Positions 25,364 through 34,942 of a stretch of DNA of 64,000 nucleotides are shown piece by piece. The notes under the pieces are model-generated. The model did not search any database, was not told the origin of the DNA, and saw nothing but the letters and a program-made list of their open reading frames with translations. The stretch is from the NCBI GenBank assembly GCA_964486925.1, contig CAZAOY010000006.1, positions 1 to 64,000 of the forward strand, given 5' to 3'. Numbering within the stretch: position 1 is the stretch's first letter; every line of letters begins with the position of its first letter. Source of the DNA: CAZAOY01 sp964486925 (GTDB taxonomy: Bacteria > Bacillota > Clostridia > Oscillospirales > Ruminococcaceae). The position numbers and the translations under genes were made by a program.

Positions 25364-27361
25364 TTATTTTATGACAATATTGTTTAAATATTTATAGTCT
25401 TTGTAGGAAAAAGATGATAGATTATTATACCCATAAATGTAAAAAACATCATTAATATAAAAACCACGCTGTGCATAGTATCCATATTCAGAGAACGGAA
25501 GTCGCATTGAACCATAATCTGAAATGCCAAAATCATCCTTTGAAATGTTTGCTTCAAACTTTTGTTTTAGCTTAATGGTATCATCCTTTATCTCGTACAG
25601 AACATAACCGTTAAAGGTTTGGGTACCGTTACCATCCTGTGCTAAGAATGGGAAACCTACTAGCTGTTTATCCTTGTCAAAGAAGAAAGCTTTATGTGTA
25701 GCGTCAACTAGCGACATACTGTTACCTCCCACAATTGTTTTGCTAATTTCCTTTGGCTTGGAGGGATCTGTAACATCAAAAATCGCCATCTTAAATCCAT
25801 TCATAAATCCGTTATCATCGGTATTTCTACCTATTCCTAGAAGCTTACCATCTGAAATCGGATGAAGATAGTTGCTAAATCCGGGTATCTTTAGCTCACC
25901 ACGAACCTGCGGCTTAGTAGGGTCTTTAAGGTCTATTACAAATAGAGGGTCGGTCTGCCTAAAGGTCACAACATACGCTGTATCCCCCATAAATCTTGCT
26001 GAATAGATCCTCTCACCTTTTGCCAGATCAGCTATCTTTCCAAGTTCTTTAAGATCCTTATCAAGTACAGTTATGTAGTTAATCGAATTACTAGGGGCAA
26101 CCATCTTGTTAGCCGCACCCGCAAACGGCATAACAGGGTTAAGCCACTTTGTGGTAGCTACTCTAAAGTTACCGTTGTATTCATCTGCAGAAAACTGATT
26201 TAAGGTAGTTCCTTCCACCGTTCCATTAGCTTCGAGGGTTATTTCCCCCTCATCAAGAGCAAACTTTAAGATGTTAGTTCCCTTCTCGTCTGCCCCTAAC
26301 ACATATAGATTATCTTTACTGCAATACACCGTATTACCTGTACCTAGCACTGCCTTAGACGAGAATCCGTCCCCTTTATCCTTTAGATTTATCCCTGTTG
26401 CTACCACAAAGCATGGTAATGTAGGGTATGGAAGGATGGTTATGTCACGTGGTTGTATACAGCCTGCTGTGCTGTTTTTGCCTACAACCGGCACAAAACC
26501 TTCTGGTAGCTTTGGATCTGCATCCACAGGGGCGTACTTCGTGGTTATGGTGTAAAGGCTGTCGCCAGTCACACGTGAGGATAGATAGTATCCATCCTGA
26601 GAATATTTATCCAGTATGGTTAGCTTTCCTTTATTGCTTGAGAAGGTATTTACATGTACCTTTTCATTACCCTGCATTACCACCGAAAGGATATCTCCTG
26701 TTAGATACATCTCTAAAAGCGCTGTATTCTCTTGATCGGTAACCTTAAGGCTATCCACGATGGACATCTTCCCACCTTTTCCTGGTTTTATTGAGGTTAG
26801 CATTCCACTATTGGTAAGTGCATAGATATATTTCCCGTCAGTCTTAATAATATCCCCCTCACTTACCCCTTCAACCTGCTCATTAGTAGGAGAAAAGTCC
26901 GCAAGTGCACTAGAGTCACTCTTTGCCATTTCAACTCCCCCGGCCATTGATGACGACATCCCCATATCCATATTAACTCTATCTCCCGCTAAAGTTACTA
27001 TCTTTTCAAACACAGTGGTATCGTCCTTATGCTTAATAAAGTTTAGCGCATCTGCAACCTGCTTATAGCTAGACGCACTCTTAACTAAGCTTGCGTCATA
27101 AAACATAGAAGGCTTGTAATACCCTAACCCCAATACCAATACCATACAGGCTACTACAGCAACTGATATACTACGCGTCATCCTAGCGGCTCTGTTTCTT
27201 TTATAGGAAGCGGTGTATTCTATCTGCTTATGTGCACTTAGAAGGGTGTTAATGCTAGTGGGTTTATGTACATATTTATCAGGGTTGCTAAGGTCCGTGT
27301 TGTAAGCACGGTTTAAAATCTCGCTTTCATGCTTATTTCTTGTATCAAGTCTGTTAGCCAT
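25364..27361 (-). CDS. Membrane-anchored beta-propeller protein, possible anti-sigma partner
   Basis: The 665-residue protein has about 62 cytoplasmic residues, one membrane helix (SVAVVACMVLVLGLGYY), and a large outer domain of the secreted beta-propeller family, with repeated blade motifs such as EGDIIKTDGKYIYALT, RFMGDTAYVVTFRQTDPLFV and GKLLGIGRNT. It lies 14 bp after a sigma factor gene. A cytoplasmic tail, one helix and an outer sensor is the layout of anti-sigma factors, so a sensing role is inferred; the short N-terminus has no recognised anti-sigma motif. Confidence 0.8.
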   Translation of the reverse strand: MANRLDTRNKHESEILNRAYNTDLSNPDKYVHKPTSINTLLSAHKQIEYTASYKRNRAARMTRSISVAVVACMVLVLGLGYYKPSMFYDASLVKSASSYKQVADALNFIKHKDDTTVFEKIVTLAGDRVNMDMGMSSSMAGGVEMAKSDSSALADFSPTNEQVEGVSEGDIIKTDGKYIYALTNSGMLTSIKPGKGGKMSIVDSLKVTDQENTALLEMYLTGDILSVVMQGNEKVHVNTFSSNKGKLTILDKYSQDGYYLSSRVTGDSLYTITTKYAPVDADPKLPEGFVPVVGKNSTAGCIQPRDITILPYPTLPCFVVATGINLKDKGDGFSSKAVLGTGNTVYCSKDNLYVLGADEKGTNILKFALDEGEITLEANGTVEGTTLNQFSADEYNGNFRVATTKWLNPVMPFAGAANKMVAPSNSINYITVLDKDLKELGKIADLAKGERIYSARFMGDTAYVVTFRQTDPLFVIDLKDPTKPQVRGELKIPGFSNYLHPISDGKLLGIGRNTDDNGFMNGFKMAIFDVTDPSKPKEISKTIVGGNSMSLVDATHKAFFFDKDKQLVGFPFLAQDGNGTQTFNGYVLYEIKDDTIKLKQKFEANISKDDFGISDYGSMRLPFSEYGYYAQRGFYINDVFYIYGYNNLSSFSYKDYKYLNNIVIK

Positions 27362-27375
27362 AATATAACCTCCTT

Positions 27376-27885
27376 TTACGAAAGTATCATCTGCAATTTT
27401 TTCAGCGTCCTAGCCAGATCCGATCTCACTGTAGAGGGATTTTTACCTAGGATCTGAGCAATCTCCTTACTTGTGTACCCTCCTAATATTGAGAGGGTGA
27501 CAATACTTTTTTTCTCTGGGTCTAGCGTGTCGAGTGCGGCTTTAAGATCGGTATTTACAGCATACGCAGAATCATCTGATATTAAGGAATGCTCTGAAAC
27601 TGTTGCGTTTGCTTGTGTTGCGTATGCTTTTAGCTTCTTTCTAATCTTCGCTAGAAGGATACTAAACAGCCAATACTTAAAACTCTCATTCTTTCGTACT
27701 GATATAATGCTTTTATAGGCGTCAACAATGGTATCTGCAATAACATCCTCTACGTCATCAGCATTTCTAAGCATATAAAGAGCGTATTTATACATCTCCT
27801 TATAGTAATAGCTATACAGCAAGCTAAATGCATCTTTATCTCCGGACTTTGCCTGTTCCACCGTGACAACCAATGATTGTATCAT
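27376..27885 (-). CDS. ECF-type RNA polymerase sigma factor
   Basis: The 169-residue protein has sigma region 2 (FSLLYSYYYKEMYKYALYML, then DVEDVIADTIVDAYKSI) and region 4 with the helix-turn-helix TSKEIAQILGKNPSTVRSDL. The absence of regions 1 and 3 marks the extracytoplasmic-function group. It is cotranscribed with the beta-propeller gene. Upstream, TTAGTAAAA and TTTTACTAA (27924-27932 and 27976-27984) are inverted copies that could be part of its own control. Confidence 0.88.
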   Translation of the reverse strand: MIQSLVVTVEQAKSGDKDAFSLLYSYYYKEMYKYALYMLRNADDVEDVIADTIVDAYKSIISVRKNESFKYWLFSILLAKIRKKLKAYATQANATVSEHSLISDDSAYAVNTDLKAALDTLDPEKKSIVTLSILGGYTSKEIAQILGKNPSTVRSDLARTLKKLQMILS

Positions 27886-28152
27886 GAAATCACCATCCTT
27901 ATTACAAGAGTTCCTATCCTAACTTAGTAAAACTCCGACTTAATACCTGCCATTAATAGCAATTTAAGTATAGCCTTTTACTAAAGCAGTTAATAGGATT
28001 ACATTATAATATCAGTATATCATATTAGTGTGGAATTTTTGTTAATATGTTGCAAAAAAAAGGGATTTTATAAAAAAATTTTTTAGTAAATTTTTGTAGC
28101 TAACAATGCTTTTAAAGATAAACAAAAATCTTATAAAAGCCTCTAAAACTCA
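27886..28152. other. Intergenic region with an AGTAAA inverted pair
   Basis: Between the divergent sigma factor and URO-D genes (27886-28265, 380 bp) I see TTAGTAAAA at 27924, its inverse at 27976, a further TTAGTAAAT near 28084 and the URO-D promoter. No small gene is evident. Confidence 0.4.
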
Positions 28153-28181
28153 TTGACATCAATAGTTAGTTATGCTATTAT
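28153..28181 (+). promoter_or_regulatory. Sigma-A promoter of the third URO-D gene
   Basis: TTGACA, a 17-bp spacer and TATTAT, about 85 bp before the start codon. Confidence 0.75.
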
Positions 28182-28265
28182 ATAGCTATAGAAAGATATA
28201 AAGCTAAGAATAACCAGACCTACAGATAAAAATATTGCCAGCAGTAATGAAAAGGAAGTACGCCT

Positions 28266-29507
28266 ATGGAAACGTTAACAGCAAAAGACAGACAGATTAT
28301 CCGATCAATTGCAAGCCGTCAACTTGAGTATGCAAACTCTATCCAGAATAAACAGATAGTTAAGCGTTTTAGATCACTTGCTAAAGGGGAAAAGGACACC
28401 CCAACCGTTAGACTTCTCTTCTCAAACTTTCCTCACGAGGTAATAGAACCACGGCTTCAATGTGAATCCCCTAAAGCCAGAGCTTTAGAAGCTTGCTTAC
28501 TAGGTGGTTTGGTAGGTAGAGAACTATTTAACGATGATACCCCTATCCCACCATACCATACCATCTCGCTAAATACATATGTAAACCCTTTTGGTATCTC
28601 ACCTACCATTGAGCACTCAAAGACTAAAAACTCCAATGCTTTTCATATCGAGCCTGTTATAACAGATCTAAGCCAATCTATAGAGAGCCTTAAAGGCGGT
28701 AGCTTTTCAGTTGATATCCAAGGAACACAACTTGAAAAAGAGTTTGCAGAGGATGTTTTTGGGGATATCCTTCCTGTAAATATCTCTATGTCTAGCCTAT
28801 GTGGGGCTATGACCAGTCCGCTTGTCTATCTTCTTGGGATGGAGAACTACTACTGTTCAATGTATGATTGCCCTGAACAACTGCATGAGGCTATGGATAT
28901 GGCTTGTAGTGTCTATGAGCAGTATTATGATTATCTTGAAGATAACAAGTTACTGTTCCCTACAAACGATTTTAACAGTCTAGGACAGGAAAGCTTTTGC
29001 TTTACAGAGGAACTGCCGACCGATAACGTAACAAAAACTACCCAGTGCTGGGGATTTTTAGAATCTCAAGAAACCACAGCGGTATCTGCCGACACCTTTG
29101 GAGAGTTTGTATTCCCTTATCAGGACAGACTGGTTAAGCGATTTGGGCTACTTTCCTATGGGTGTTGCGAAAGGGTGGATGCTATATTCTTACAGTATCT
29201 ATCAAAATGGGATAAACTAAGAAAGCTTTCTGTATCTCCTTTTAATAACAAAGCCCAGATTGGGGAATTTCTTCGCGGAAGCAACACCATCTACTACAGC
29301 AAGCCTCGGGCAGAGTATGTTACAAATTCGGGCCCCATGGATGAGGAAGCTGTAAGGGAGTGTTTTAAACAGATCTCTATCGCCGCAAGCGGTTGTCTGC
29401 TTGAGGTAGCGCAACGAGAGGTTGGCACAATCTTTAGCGACTTTAACCGTGGTAAAAGATATGTTGAGCTTGCAAAACAGAGCATAGAAACTTACTGGAA
29501 ACCATAA
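28266..29507 (+). CDS. Uroporphyrinogen decarboxylase superfamily protein, third copy
   Basis: The 413-residue protein resembles the larger anaerobic members of the URO-D superfamily, with SLCGAMTSPLVYLLGMENYY, the CWGFLESQETTAVSADTFGE loop, and FGLLSYGCCERVDAIF near residue 300, where MtaA-type enzymes place metal or substrate ligands. HemE signatures are absent. It stands alone between a sigma-A promoter and a strong terminator. Preceded by AAGGAAG. Likely a corrinoid-linked methyltransferase of unknown substrate. Confidence 0.72.
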   Translation: METLTAKDRQIIRSIASRQLEYANSIQNKQIVKRFRSLAKGEKDTPTVRLLFSNFPHEVIEPRLQCESPKARALEACLLGGLVGRELFNDDTPIPPYHTISLNTYVNPFGISPTIEHSKTKNSNAFHIEPVITDLSQSIESLKGGSFSVDIQGTQLEKEFAEDVFGDILPVNISMSSLCGAMTSPLVYLLGMENYYCSMYDCPEQLHEAMDMACSVYEQYYDYLEDNKLLFPTNDFNSLGQESFCFTEELPTDNVTKTTQCWGFLESQETTAVSADTFGEFVFPYQDRLVKRFGLLSYGCCERVDAIFLQYLSKWDKLRKLSVSPFNNKAQIGEFLRGSNTIYYSKPRAEYVTNSGPMDEEAVRECFKQISIAASGCLLEVAQREVGTIFSDFNRGKRYVELAKQSIETYWKP

Positions 29508-29556
29508 AAAGGTATGGTTTCCCAAAGAATATACCAATCAAAAGCATATAAACACA

Positions 29557-29601
29557 AAAAGTTATAGGGTTTACTCAATACGAGTAAACCCTATAACTTT
29601 T
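29557..29601. terminator. 20-bp perfect-stem terminator
   Basis: AAAAGTTATAGGGTTTACTC and its exact inverse flank a 5-base loop, with T-rich ends on both strands. It separates the URO-D gene from the convergent tRNA gene. Confidence 0.95.
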
Positions 29602-29603
29602 AT

Positions 29604-29679
29604 TGGTGAGCCACCGGAGGCTCGAACTCCGGACCCTTTGATTAAAAGTCAAATGCTCTGCCAGCTGAGCTAGTGGCTC
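29604..29679 (-). tRNA. tRNA-Lys (UUU)
   Basis: A 76-nt cloverleaf on the minus strand with acceptor stem GAGCCAC/GTGGCTC, D-arm AGCTCAGCTGGCAGAGC, anticodon loop CTTTTAA (anticodon UUU), T-loop GTTCGAGCC and an encoded CCA end. Confidence 0.97.
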
Positions 29680-29825
29680 GTTCAACTGCTTGATTATTAT
29701 ACCACACTTTTATACCGTTGTCAACAATTATTTTTTATTTTCCCTTAAATTTTTGCTTTATTACTTATTAAAGTATCACTTTTTCGGGAGTATCATCATT
29801 ATTTTTAGATTGTACATAAATATTA

Positions 29826-29854
29826 TTGACTTTATTTAATATAACATGTATAAT
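29826..29854 (+). promoter_or_regulatory. Sigma-A promoter of the Eis-like gene
   Basis: TTGACT, a 17-bp spacer and a perfect TATAAT, about 35 bp before the start codon. Confidence 0.82.
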
Positions 29855-29889
29855 AGTTATAAATTTAAGATAAGCGAGGTATTGTAAAG

Positions 29890-31011
29890 ATGGATATAAT
29901 AAAATCAACTGCTGCAAGTTATGACGACGTTGTAGCATTTGGAAACCGCATATTTAACGAAACATTTCAGACACTACTGCCTAAGCTATACTCTAGTAGT
30001 GATTATGTAGTAGATAATCATTACATAATCCAGAAGGATAATCAAATTGCGGCTATGGTAGGTAGCTTTAAGAATACGTTATCAGTGCTTGATGAAACCC
30101 TTACCTATCATGGTATTGGTACAGTAAGCTCCGATCCTTCTATCCGTAATTCTGGCTTTATGAAGGAGCTAATGAACAAAGCTGTTAACGATTGTAAAGA
30201 CAACAATGTGGACCTGCTTGCACTGGGCGGGCAACGCCAACGCTATGAGTACTACGGCTTTACCACCTGTTCTACCGACTTTAGCGCTAGCATGGGTAAG
30301 CCTACCATTAAGCATTCCACGAAGCATGCCCTACCCGGTATAACCTTCTCCCCACTCGCTGATTGTAACGACCATCTATCAGACTGTGTGTCACTCTATA
30401 ATAGCCTTGCAGTGCATGCGGTTAGGGATAACGAAAACTTTTTTAAGGTCTGCCAAAGCTGGCGGTCTATGCCTTATGTGATCTTTAAGGATAACTCCTT
30501 TATCGGGTATGCAATTACCGGCGGGGATACTATATCAGAGCTTGTTTTAACAGACTATAGCTATGCTATCAGCGTAATTATAGAATGGTTTAACTCCCAT
30601 AACCTCGAAAATCTAAATGTAAAAGCAATGTTCTTCCAAAGCGAGCTTATATCTGCACTTGAACAGTTTGCTGAAGGGGTGGACATATCCCACGGGTACT
30701 GTTTTAATGTGTTAAACTACAAGAATGTTATCCGTAGCTTCCTAAAGCTTAAAGCAAATCGTTCGCCGTTACTCTTTGGATCTCTTGTAATAGCTGTAAC
30801 CGATATTGGTACATATGAAATTACCGTTAATGAAGATGGTGTTACGGTGGAGGATAGCGATAAGACTCCTGATCTTTCATTGCCACATATTGCTATGATG
30901 AGATACCTTTTCTCTCCGGCAGGTTCTCTCGCCACGCCACTATTAAAATCTAACCTAGCCCAAAGTTGGTTTCCAATACCTATCGCAATATCAGGTGCTG
31001 ATAGCTATTAG
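29890..31011 (+). CDS. Eis-like GNAT acetyltransferase with a C-terminal SCP2-like domain
   Basis: The 373-residue protein has an N-terminal GNAT domain (GIGTVSSDPSIRNSGFMKELM with the acetyl-CoA loop near residue 90; ALGGQRQRYEYYGF), a second GNAT-like half and a C-terminal sterol-carrier-like domain. This three-part layout is that of Eis (enhanced intracellular survival) proteins, which acetylate aminoglycosides or polyamines. The natural substrate here is unknown. A monocistronic unit with its own promoter. Confidence 0.82.
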   Translation: MDIIKSTAASYDDVVAFGNRIFNETFQTLLPKLYSSSDYVVDNHYIIQKDNQIAAMVGSFKNTLSVLDETLTYHGIGTVSSDPSIRNSGFMKELMNKAVNDCKDNNVDLLALGGQRQRYEYYGFTTCSTDFSASMGKPTIKHSTKHALPGITFSPLADCNDHLSDCVSLYNSLAVHAVRDNENFFKVCQSWRSMPYVIFKDNSFIGYAITGGDTISELVLTDYSYAISVIIEWFNSHNLENLNVKAMFFQSELISALEQFAEGVDISHGYCFNVLNYKNVIRSFLKLKANRSPLLFGSLVIAVTDIGTYEITVNEDGVTVEDSDKTPDLSLPHIAMMRYLFSPAGSLATPLLKSNLAQSWFPIPIAISGADSY

Positions 31012-31022
31012 TTTTATAGAAT

Positions 31023-31067
31023 ATAGATACTCCCTAGTCGCAAACATCGTGACTAGGGAGTATCTAT
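31023..31067. terminator. 17-bp perfect-stem bidirectional terminator
   Basis: ATAGATACTCCCTAGTC and its exact inverse, followed by TTTT on the plus strand, between convergent genes. Confidence 0.93.
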
Positions 31068-31076
31068 TTTTAAAGC

Positions 31077-33395
31077 CTATTCTTCACTCATATCCTTGGA
31101 AAGTTGTTTAATCTGTTGCACCTCTTCCTCTGAGATGTTAACGTAGTAGATATAGGTTTTCTGCACCATCTGCGTTTCATTTACTTCTTTGTCCTTATAC
31201 TCATAAACACCTTCCCACCAGCCATACTCTCCATTAGGGAAGATAAACTTTGGAGCATATGCATATACGTTAAACCTTACATAAGGCTTTGATAGATCTA
31301 CGTTGGTTTCACCTTTATAGCATCTTTTTAAAAGGTTTAAGCTTTCCAAAACATCAAGCTCGTCAGGTCCCTTCTTTCTACTCCATTCATCTAAGCTCAT
31401 CTTATAATTGTAGTCTGCGTAGGAGTTATACTCCATCCTCTCCCGATTCGAGTCAACTACCAATAAGTTTAGATTAAAGCGGACATTACCTCTTAGTATC
31501 GCGTCGTATACACTATTACCAACACTATTATCAGTATTATTGTTAGCATTATCGCTCACTTCCTTTGCCGCCTCGTCAATTTTGTTGTACAAGCTATTAG
31601 TAATATCTGTAATATGGGTGGACTTGCTATTTACAGTTTTAATGTATAGCGCCGAGGTAAGCGGTAGCTCATCAGTAATAGGTAGTGTAATGTAATAGTT
31701 GGTAATTCCTTCAGCAATAGTTAGGTGCAAGCTTCCTACTATATTGTTACTATTCCCATTTAAAATATTTGAATATTCAAATACCGATAGATTTACCACC
31801 TCTTTTTTATAGCTTTCCCAGATAGCTTTGTTCTCATCATCCTTCAATGTCATCTCATTTATCGACATTGTATAGATGTCTTTATCTTCTGGTAGCTTTT
31901 TGTACGCCTCTTCAAACCCTGAAACCGAGGCTAGAGATGAAATAATCTCTAAATTATCACTTTGAGAAATCTCAATTGATCTTGTATACGGGCTCTTTCC
32001 CTTCTCCTTGAATTCTACCGTTACCTGTACTCTACCTAAATCACCTGCATCAAAATACTTTTGGTCGACATAGTCATTATACCTTTGAGATAGTTTAGCA
32101 AAGATCTTCTGGTCTGATACCTTAATCTTAGAGATGCTGTCCCTTGCATATGCATTTGAGAAGTTGCTTTGGATCCCCGAATAGGAGTTTTTATTGGTGA
32201 TAAATCTTACATATTCTAGCTTATCACCATTAACCTTAGTCCTGGCAATGGACGAAGCTGTTTTATTGGCAACAAAGCCTAATCCAAACACAAATAGTAT
32301 AGATACCACAAATAAAGGCAGCGACTTTAACACATTCTTAAATCTGCGGGTGGTAATCAGTTCGTAGACAACATTTATCACTAATGCAATAATTATAATC
32401 GCTATATAAATCGACCTGCTTACCCATCTGTCAGTAGGTGCAGCACCTACTATCATAGATATTAATAGTAACACAGGTAGCGTTACCCCTATTCTGAATA
32501 GGTGCTGCATTGCTCTGTTCGGCGCTGATTTTTCCGCTGTTTCGGATTTACGGCGGTTAAAGAGATAACAACCGATAACTAGATATATTAACGCTAACAC
32601 AGTTGTATATATCATCGCTCCTGCTGATGAGAACATCTGTATAACTGGATCACCATATGACCCTTGGGCATTTACCGCAATTCCAACACTAAGCCCATAC
32701 GGGATGTTTATCGACTGATCAAAGAACATATTCAGCGAGTTGGGTGGTACTAATCTGGTTAGGGTTAGTAGTACTATTGTAAACACCGACATTACTATTC
32801 GTGGTACATACAATATAATAAGCGTAACCGCAAAGGTCGAGATTCCGGTTCCTGTAATTGCCGAAGCAAAGATTGCGCTAGCCGCCACTAGGGTGCTCCC
32901 CGCAAAGAAGGTTGCAATTAGATACGGCACATGAAGCGGATTAAAAGGAAGTCCTAAAACTGTATATGCTAGCCAAGTTATAAGTATTGTACCTAAAATT
33001 ATTGCATAAATCCAGGTTAGTACTGCTGCTGTTACCGAAGTAAAGGTGGCGGTTCTGCTATTCGGCAAGCTGTGGTAAAAGTCAGACGCGTTTCTTTTAT
33101 TCAAAAACGAGAATGCCACCATTACAAATACTATAGAACCTAAAAACATTACGATGTACAAAGACGGTACCGCAAAGGCAATATGCGGTGCTTGAGCCAT
33201 CCTACTCCCTGCACTACCCACATATCCATTTGATTCTGTAAAATATGCTACACCGCTACTTATCCTTTCAAAAAACATAACCACCGGCAGTATTAAGGAT
33301 ATAAATACACTGGCTATGGAAAAGATAACCCCTATAGTCTTTAACTGCACAAGGCTGTCAACGTACAGCTTTTTATTTATTATTGATCTACTCAT
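31077..33395 (-). CDS. ABC-2 type permease with a large extracytoplasmic C-terminal domain
   Basis: The 772-residue protein has several membrane helices in its first 380 residues (for example PVVMFFERI, IVFVMVAFSFLNKR with the conserved SDFYHSLPNSR cytoplasmic loop, ILFVFGLGFVANK) and a hydrophilic C-terminal half of about 390 residues as in DUF6449 permeases. It is the last gene of a GntR/ATPase/permease operon of the ytr type. B. subtilis ytr operons respond to wall-active antibiotics; the same role is possible. Confidence 0.85.
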   Translation of the reverse strand: MSRSIINKKLYVDSLVQLKTIGVIFSIASVFISLILPVVMFFERISSGVAYFTESNGYVGSAGSRMAQAPHIAFAVPSLYIVMFLGSIVFVMVAFSFLNKRNASDFYHSLPNSRTATFTSVTAAVLTWIYAIILGTILITWLAYTVLGLPFNPLHVPYLIATFFAGSTLVAASAIFASAITGTGISTFAVTLIILYVPRIVMSVFTIVLLTLTRLVPPNSLNMFFDQSINIPYGLSVGIAVNAQGSYGDPVIQMFSSAGAMIYTTVLALIYLVIGCYLFNRRKSETAEKSAPNRAMQHLFRIGVTLPVLLLISMIVGAAPTDRWVSRSIYIAIIIIALVINVVYELITTRRFKNVLKSLPLFVVSILFVFGLGFVANKTASSIARTKVNGDKLEYVRFITNKNSYSGIQSNFSNAYARDSISKIKVSDQKIFAKLSQRYNDYVDQKYFDAGDLGRVQVTVEFKEKGKSPYTRSIEISQSDNLEIISSLASVSGFEEAYKKLPEDKDIYTMSINEMTLKDDENKAIWESYKKEVVNLSVFEYSNILNGNSNNIVGSLHLTIAEGITNYYITLPITDELPLTSALYIKTVNSKSTHITDITNSLYNKIDEAAKEVSDNANNNTDNSVGNSVYDAILRGNVRFNLNLLVVDSNRERMEYNSYADYNYKMSLDEWSRKKGPDELDVLESLNLLKRCYKGETNVDLSKPYVRFNVYAYAPKFIFPNGEYGWWEGVYEYKDKEVNETQMVQKTYIYYVNISEEEVQQIKQLSKDMSEE

Positions 33396-33407
33396 TCATA
33401 CCCCCCA

Positions 33408-34307
33408 TTACATTAGCACATCTTTAAAGGCGTACCCTAAGGCTTCCATCTCATAGATAAATACCTCCTCTAAAGAAAGAGGTAATATCTCATACAGTAC
33501 TGGTGATTTAGCTTTTAGTATTGTTGTTACCTCGTCCTTATCGCCTTTAACGATTACATTGGACACGCTACCCTTTTTAGTAATATCAAGGGTTGTAATA
33601 TCACTAAATAACCCTTCATCATAGTCATAGTCAAACGCTACCTGTATCTTAAAGAGCGAGGTTTTAAGGTTTTGGATGTCACTCTCAAATATAATTCCGC
33701 CCTTATGAAGCAGTGCAAGCTGGTCACAGGTATCCTCTAGCTCCCTTAATGAGTGGCTTGTAATAACCACCGTTGCATTACGGTCACATACATCAGCATA
33801 GATAACCTTTTTAACCAAGTTTCTGATTACAGGGTCTAACCCGTCAAAGGTTTCATCAAAGAAGATATATTTAGTTTTACAGGATAGCGCCAAAATGGTA
33901 GATGCCTGTCTTTTCATCCCCTTTGAAAAGGTATTTATATTTGAGTTTGGGCAAAGCTTAAACAACTCACAAAGCTTATTAAACCTCTCCATATCAAAGT
34001 TACTGTAGCTACTGCTATACACTTTTGCCATCCTGTTCATGTTGGAGTTAGGTAGGAAAAACAGCTCGTCAGGTACATATACAAAGCTATCCTTTGCTAT
34101 TGGGTTATCCCATACAAGCTCCCCATCAATCTCTACATACCCATGATCAGGCTGATACACTCCGGTTATTAACCGTAAAAAGGTAGATTTACCCGCTCCA
34201 TTCGATCCAACAAGACCGTAGATACAGCCCTCAGGTATTGTACAGGTCATATCCGAAAGCGCCTTAAATCCATTAAACGTCTTGGTTACGTTGTTTGCTA
34301 CTATCAT
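33408..34307 (-). CDS. ABC transporter ATP-binding protein, YtrB-like
   Basis: The 299-residue ATPase has Walker A GSNGAGKST, signature FSKGMKRQASTILALS and Walker B KYIFFDETFDGLD, as in YtrB. The start MIVANNVTKTF at 34307 is preferred; the longer frame from 34328 overlaps the regulator gene. It lies directly behind the GntR gene, whose TGA stop is separated from the ATG by one base, and 12 bp before the permease gene. Confidence 0.88.
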   Translation of the reverse strand: MIVANNVTKTFNGFKALSDMTCTIPEGCIYGLVGSNGAGKSTFLRLITGVYQPDHGYVEIDGELVWDNPIAKDSFVYVPDELFFLPNSNMNRMAKVYSSSYSNFDMERFNKLCELFKLCPNSNINTFSKGMKRQASTILALSCKTKYIFFDETFDGLDPVIRNLVKKVIYADVCDRNATVVITSHSLRELEDTCDQLALLHKGGIIFESDIQNLKTSLFKIQVAFDYDYDEGLFSDITTLDITKKGSVSNVIVKGDKDEVTTILKAKSPVLYEILPLSLEEVFIYEMEALGYAFKDVLM

Positions 34308-34308
34308 G

Positions 34309-34701
34309 TCAATTCGCCCCCTTATCATCTGTAATACGCAGTGCGTTTACCCTTATTCGTTCAATTATCCCATCAACTGTCCACCCAGATACTAAAAGCT
34401 CTGAAACAAGTTTGTTTATATCGTCGAATAAACCCTGCTTGCTTCTACTTATAATCTCCATAGCATCAGGCGACACAAATCTGCCACTACCGATTACCGA
34501 GTTACTAATGCCCCTCCGCTCCAGTTCTGCGTAGGCTTTTTGTATCGTGTTGGGGTTAATGGATATCTCCTGTGACAAGGCTCGTATCGACGGCAACGGA
34601 TCGTTTGCTTTTATATCCCCAGTTAACACTGCGGTTTGTATCTGCTCGATCACCTGCTCGTATATCGGAACCTTAGAGTACCTGTTTATATTTATCACCA
34701 T
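34309..34701 (-). CDS. GntR-family repressor, YtrA subgroup
   Basis: The 130-residue protein has the GntR winged helix (VPIYEQVIEQIQTAVLTGDI, LPSIRALSQEISINPNTIQKAYAELE split across two helices) and only a short C-terminal dimer arm, as in YtrA. It heads the operon. Its likely operator lies at 34724-34754. This is the only gene in the window that I read as ending in TGA. Confidence 0.88.
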   Translation of the reverse strand: MVININRYSKVPIYEQVIEQIQTAVLTGDIKANDPLPSIRALSQEISINPNTIQKAYAELERRGISNSVIGSGRFVSPDAMEIISRSKQGLFDDINKLVSELLVSGWTVDGIIERIRVNALRITDDKGAN

Positions 34702-34723
34702 ATCCCTCCTTGTATAGACATCA

Positions 34724-34754
34724 CTAAGTGTGCTATCTCATATAGTACACTTAG
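34724..34754. promoter_or_regulatory. YtrA-type operator
   Basis: CTAAGTGTGCTAT and ATAGTACACTTAG form a 13-bp inverted repeat with one mismatch. It contains AGTGTG-N13-TACACT, which fits the AGTGTA-N13-TACACT operator known for B. subtilis YtrA. It overlaps the probable promoter of the operon. Confidence 0.75.
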
Positions 34755-34901
34755 TATAGCATATTAGATTTAGTTTGTCAATGGTTTTAGAGGAAAAATT
34801 CTTAATAATGTATAAAAAATTAATTTTATTAATTCACTGTTACTACTAAATTACAAACGGTTACAAAACACGTATCTTCTCTCCATCTATTTCCAATTTG
34901 C

Positions 34902-34930
34902 TTGACAATATAAAGCACCTGTGTTAAAAT
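34902..34930 (+). promoter_or_regulatory. Sigma-A promoter
   Basis: TTGACA, a 17-bp spacer and TAAAAT, reading into a structured leader before the lipoprotein gene at 35060. Confidence 0.75.
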
Positions 34931-34942
34931 AAACTAAAGTAT

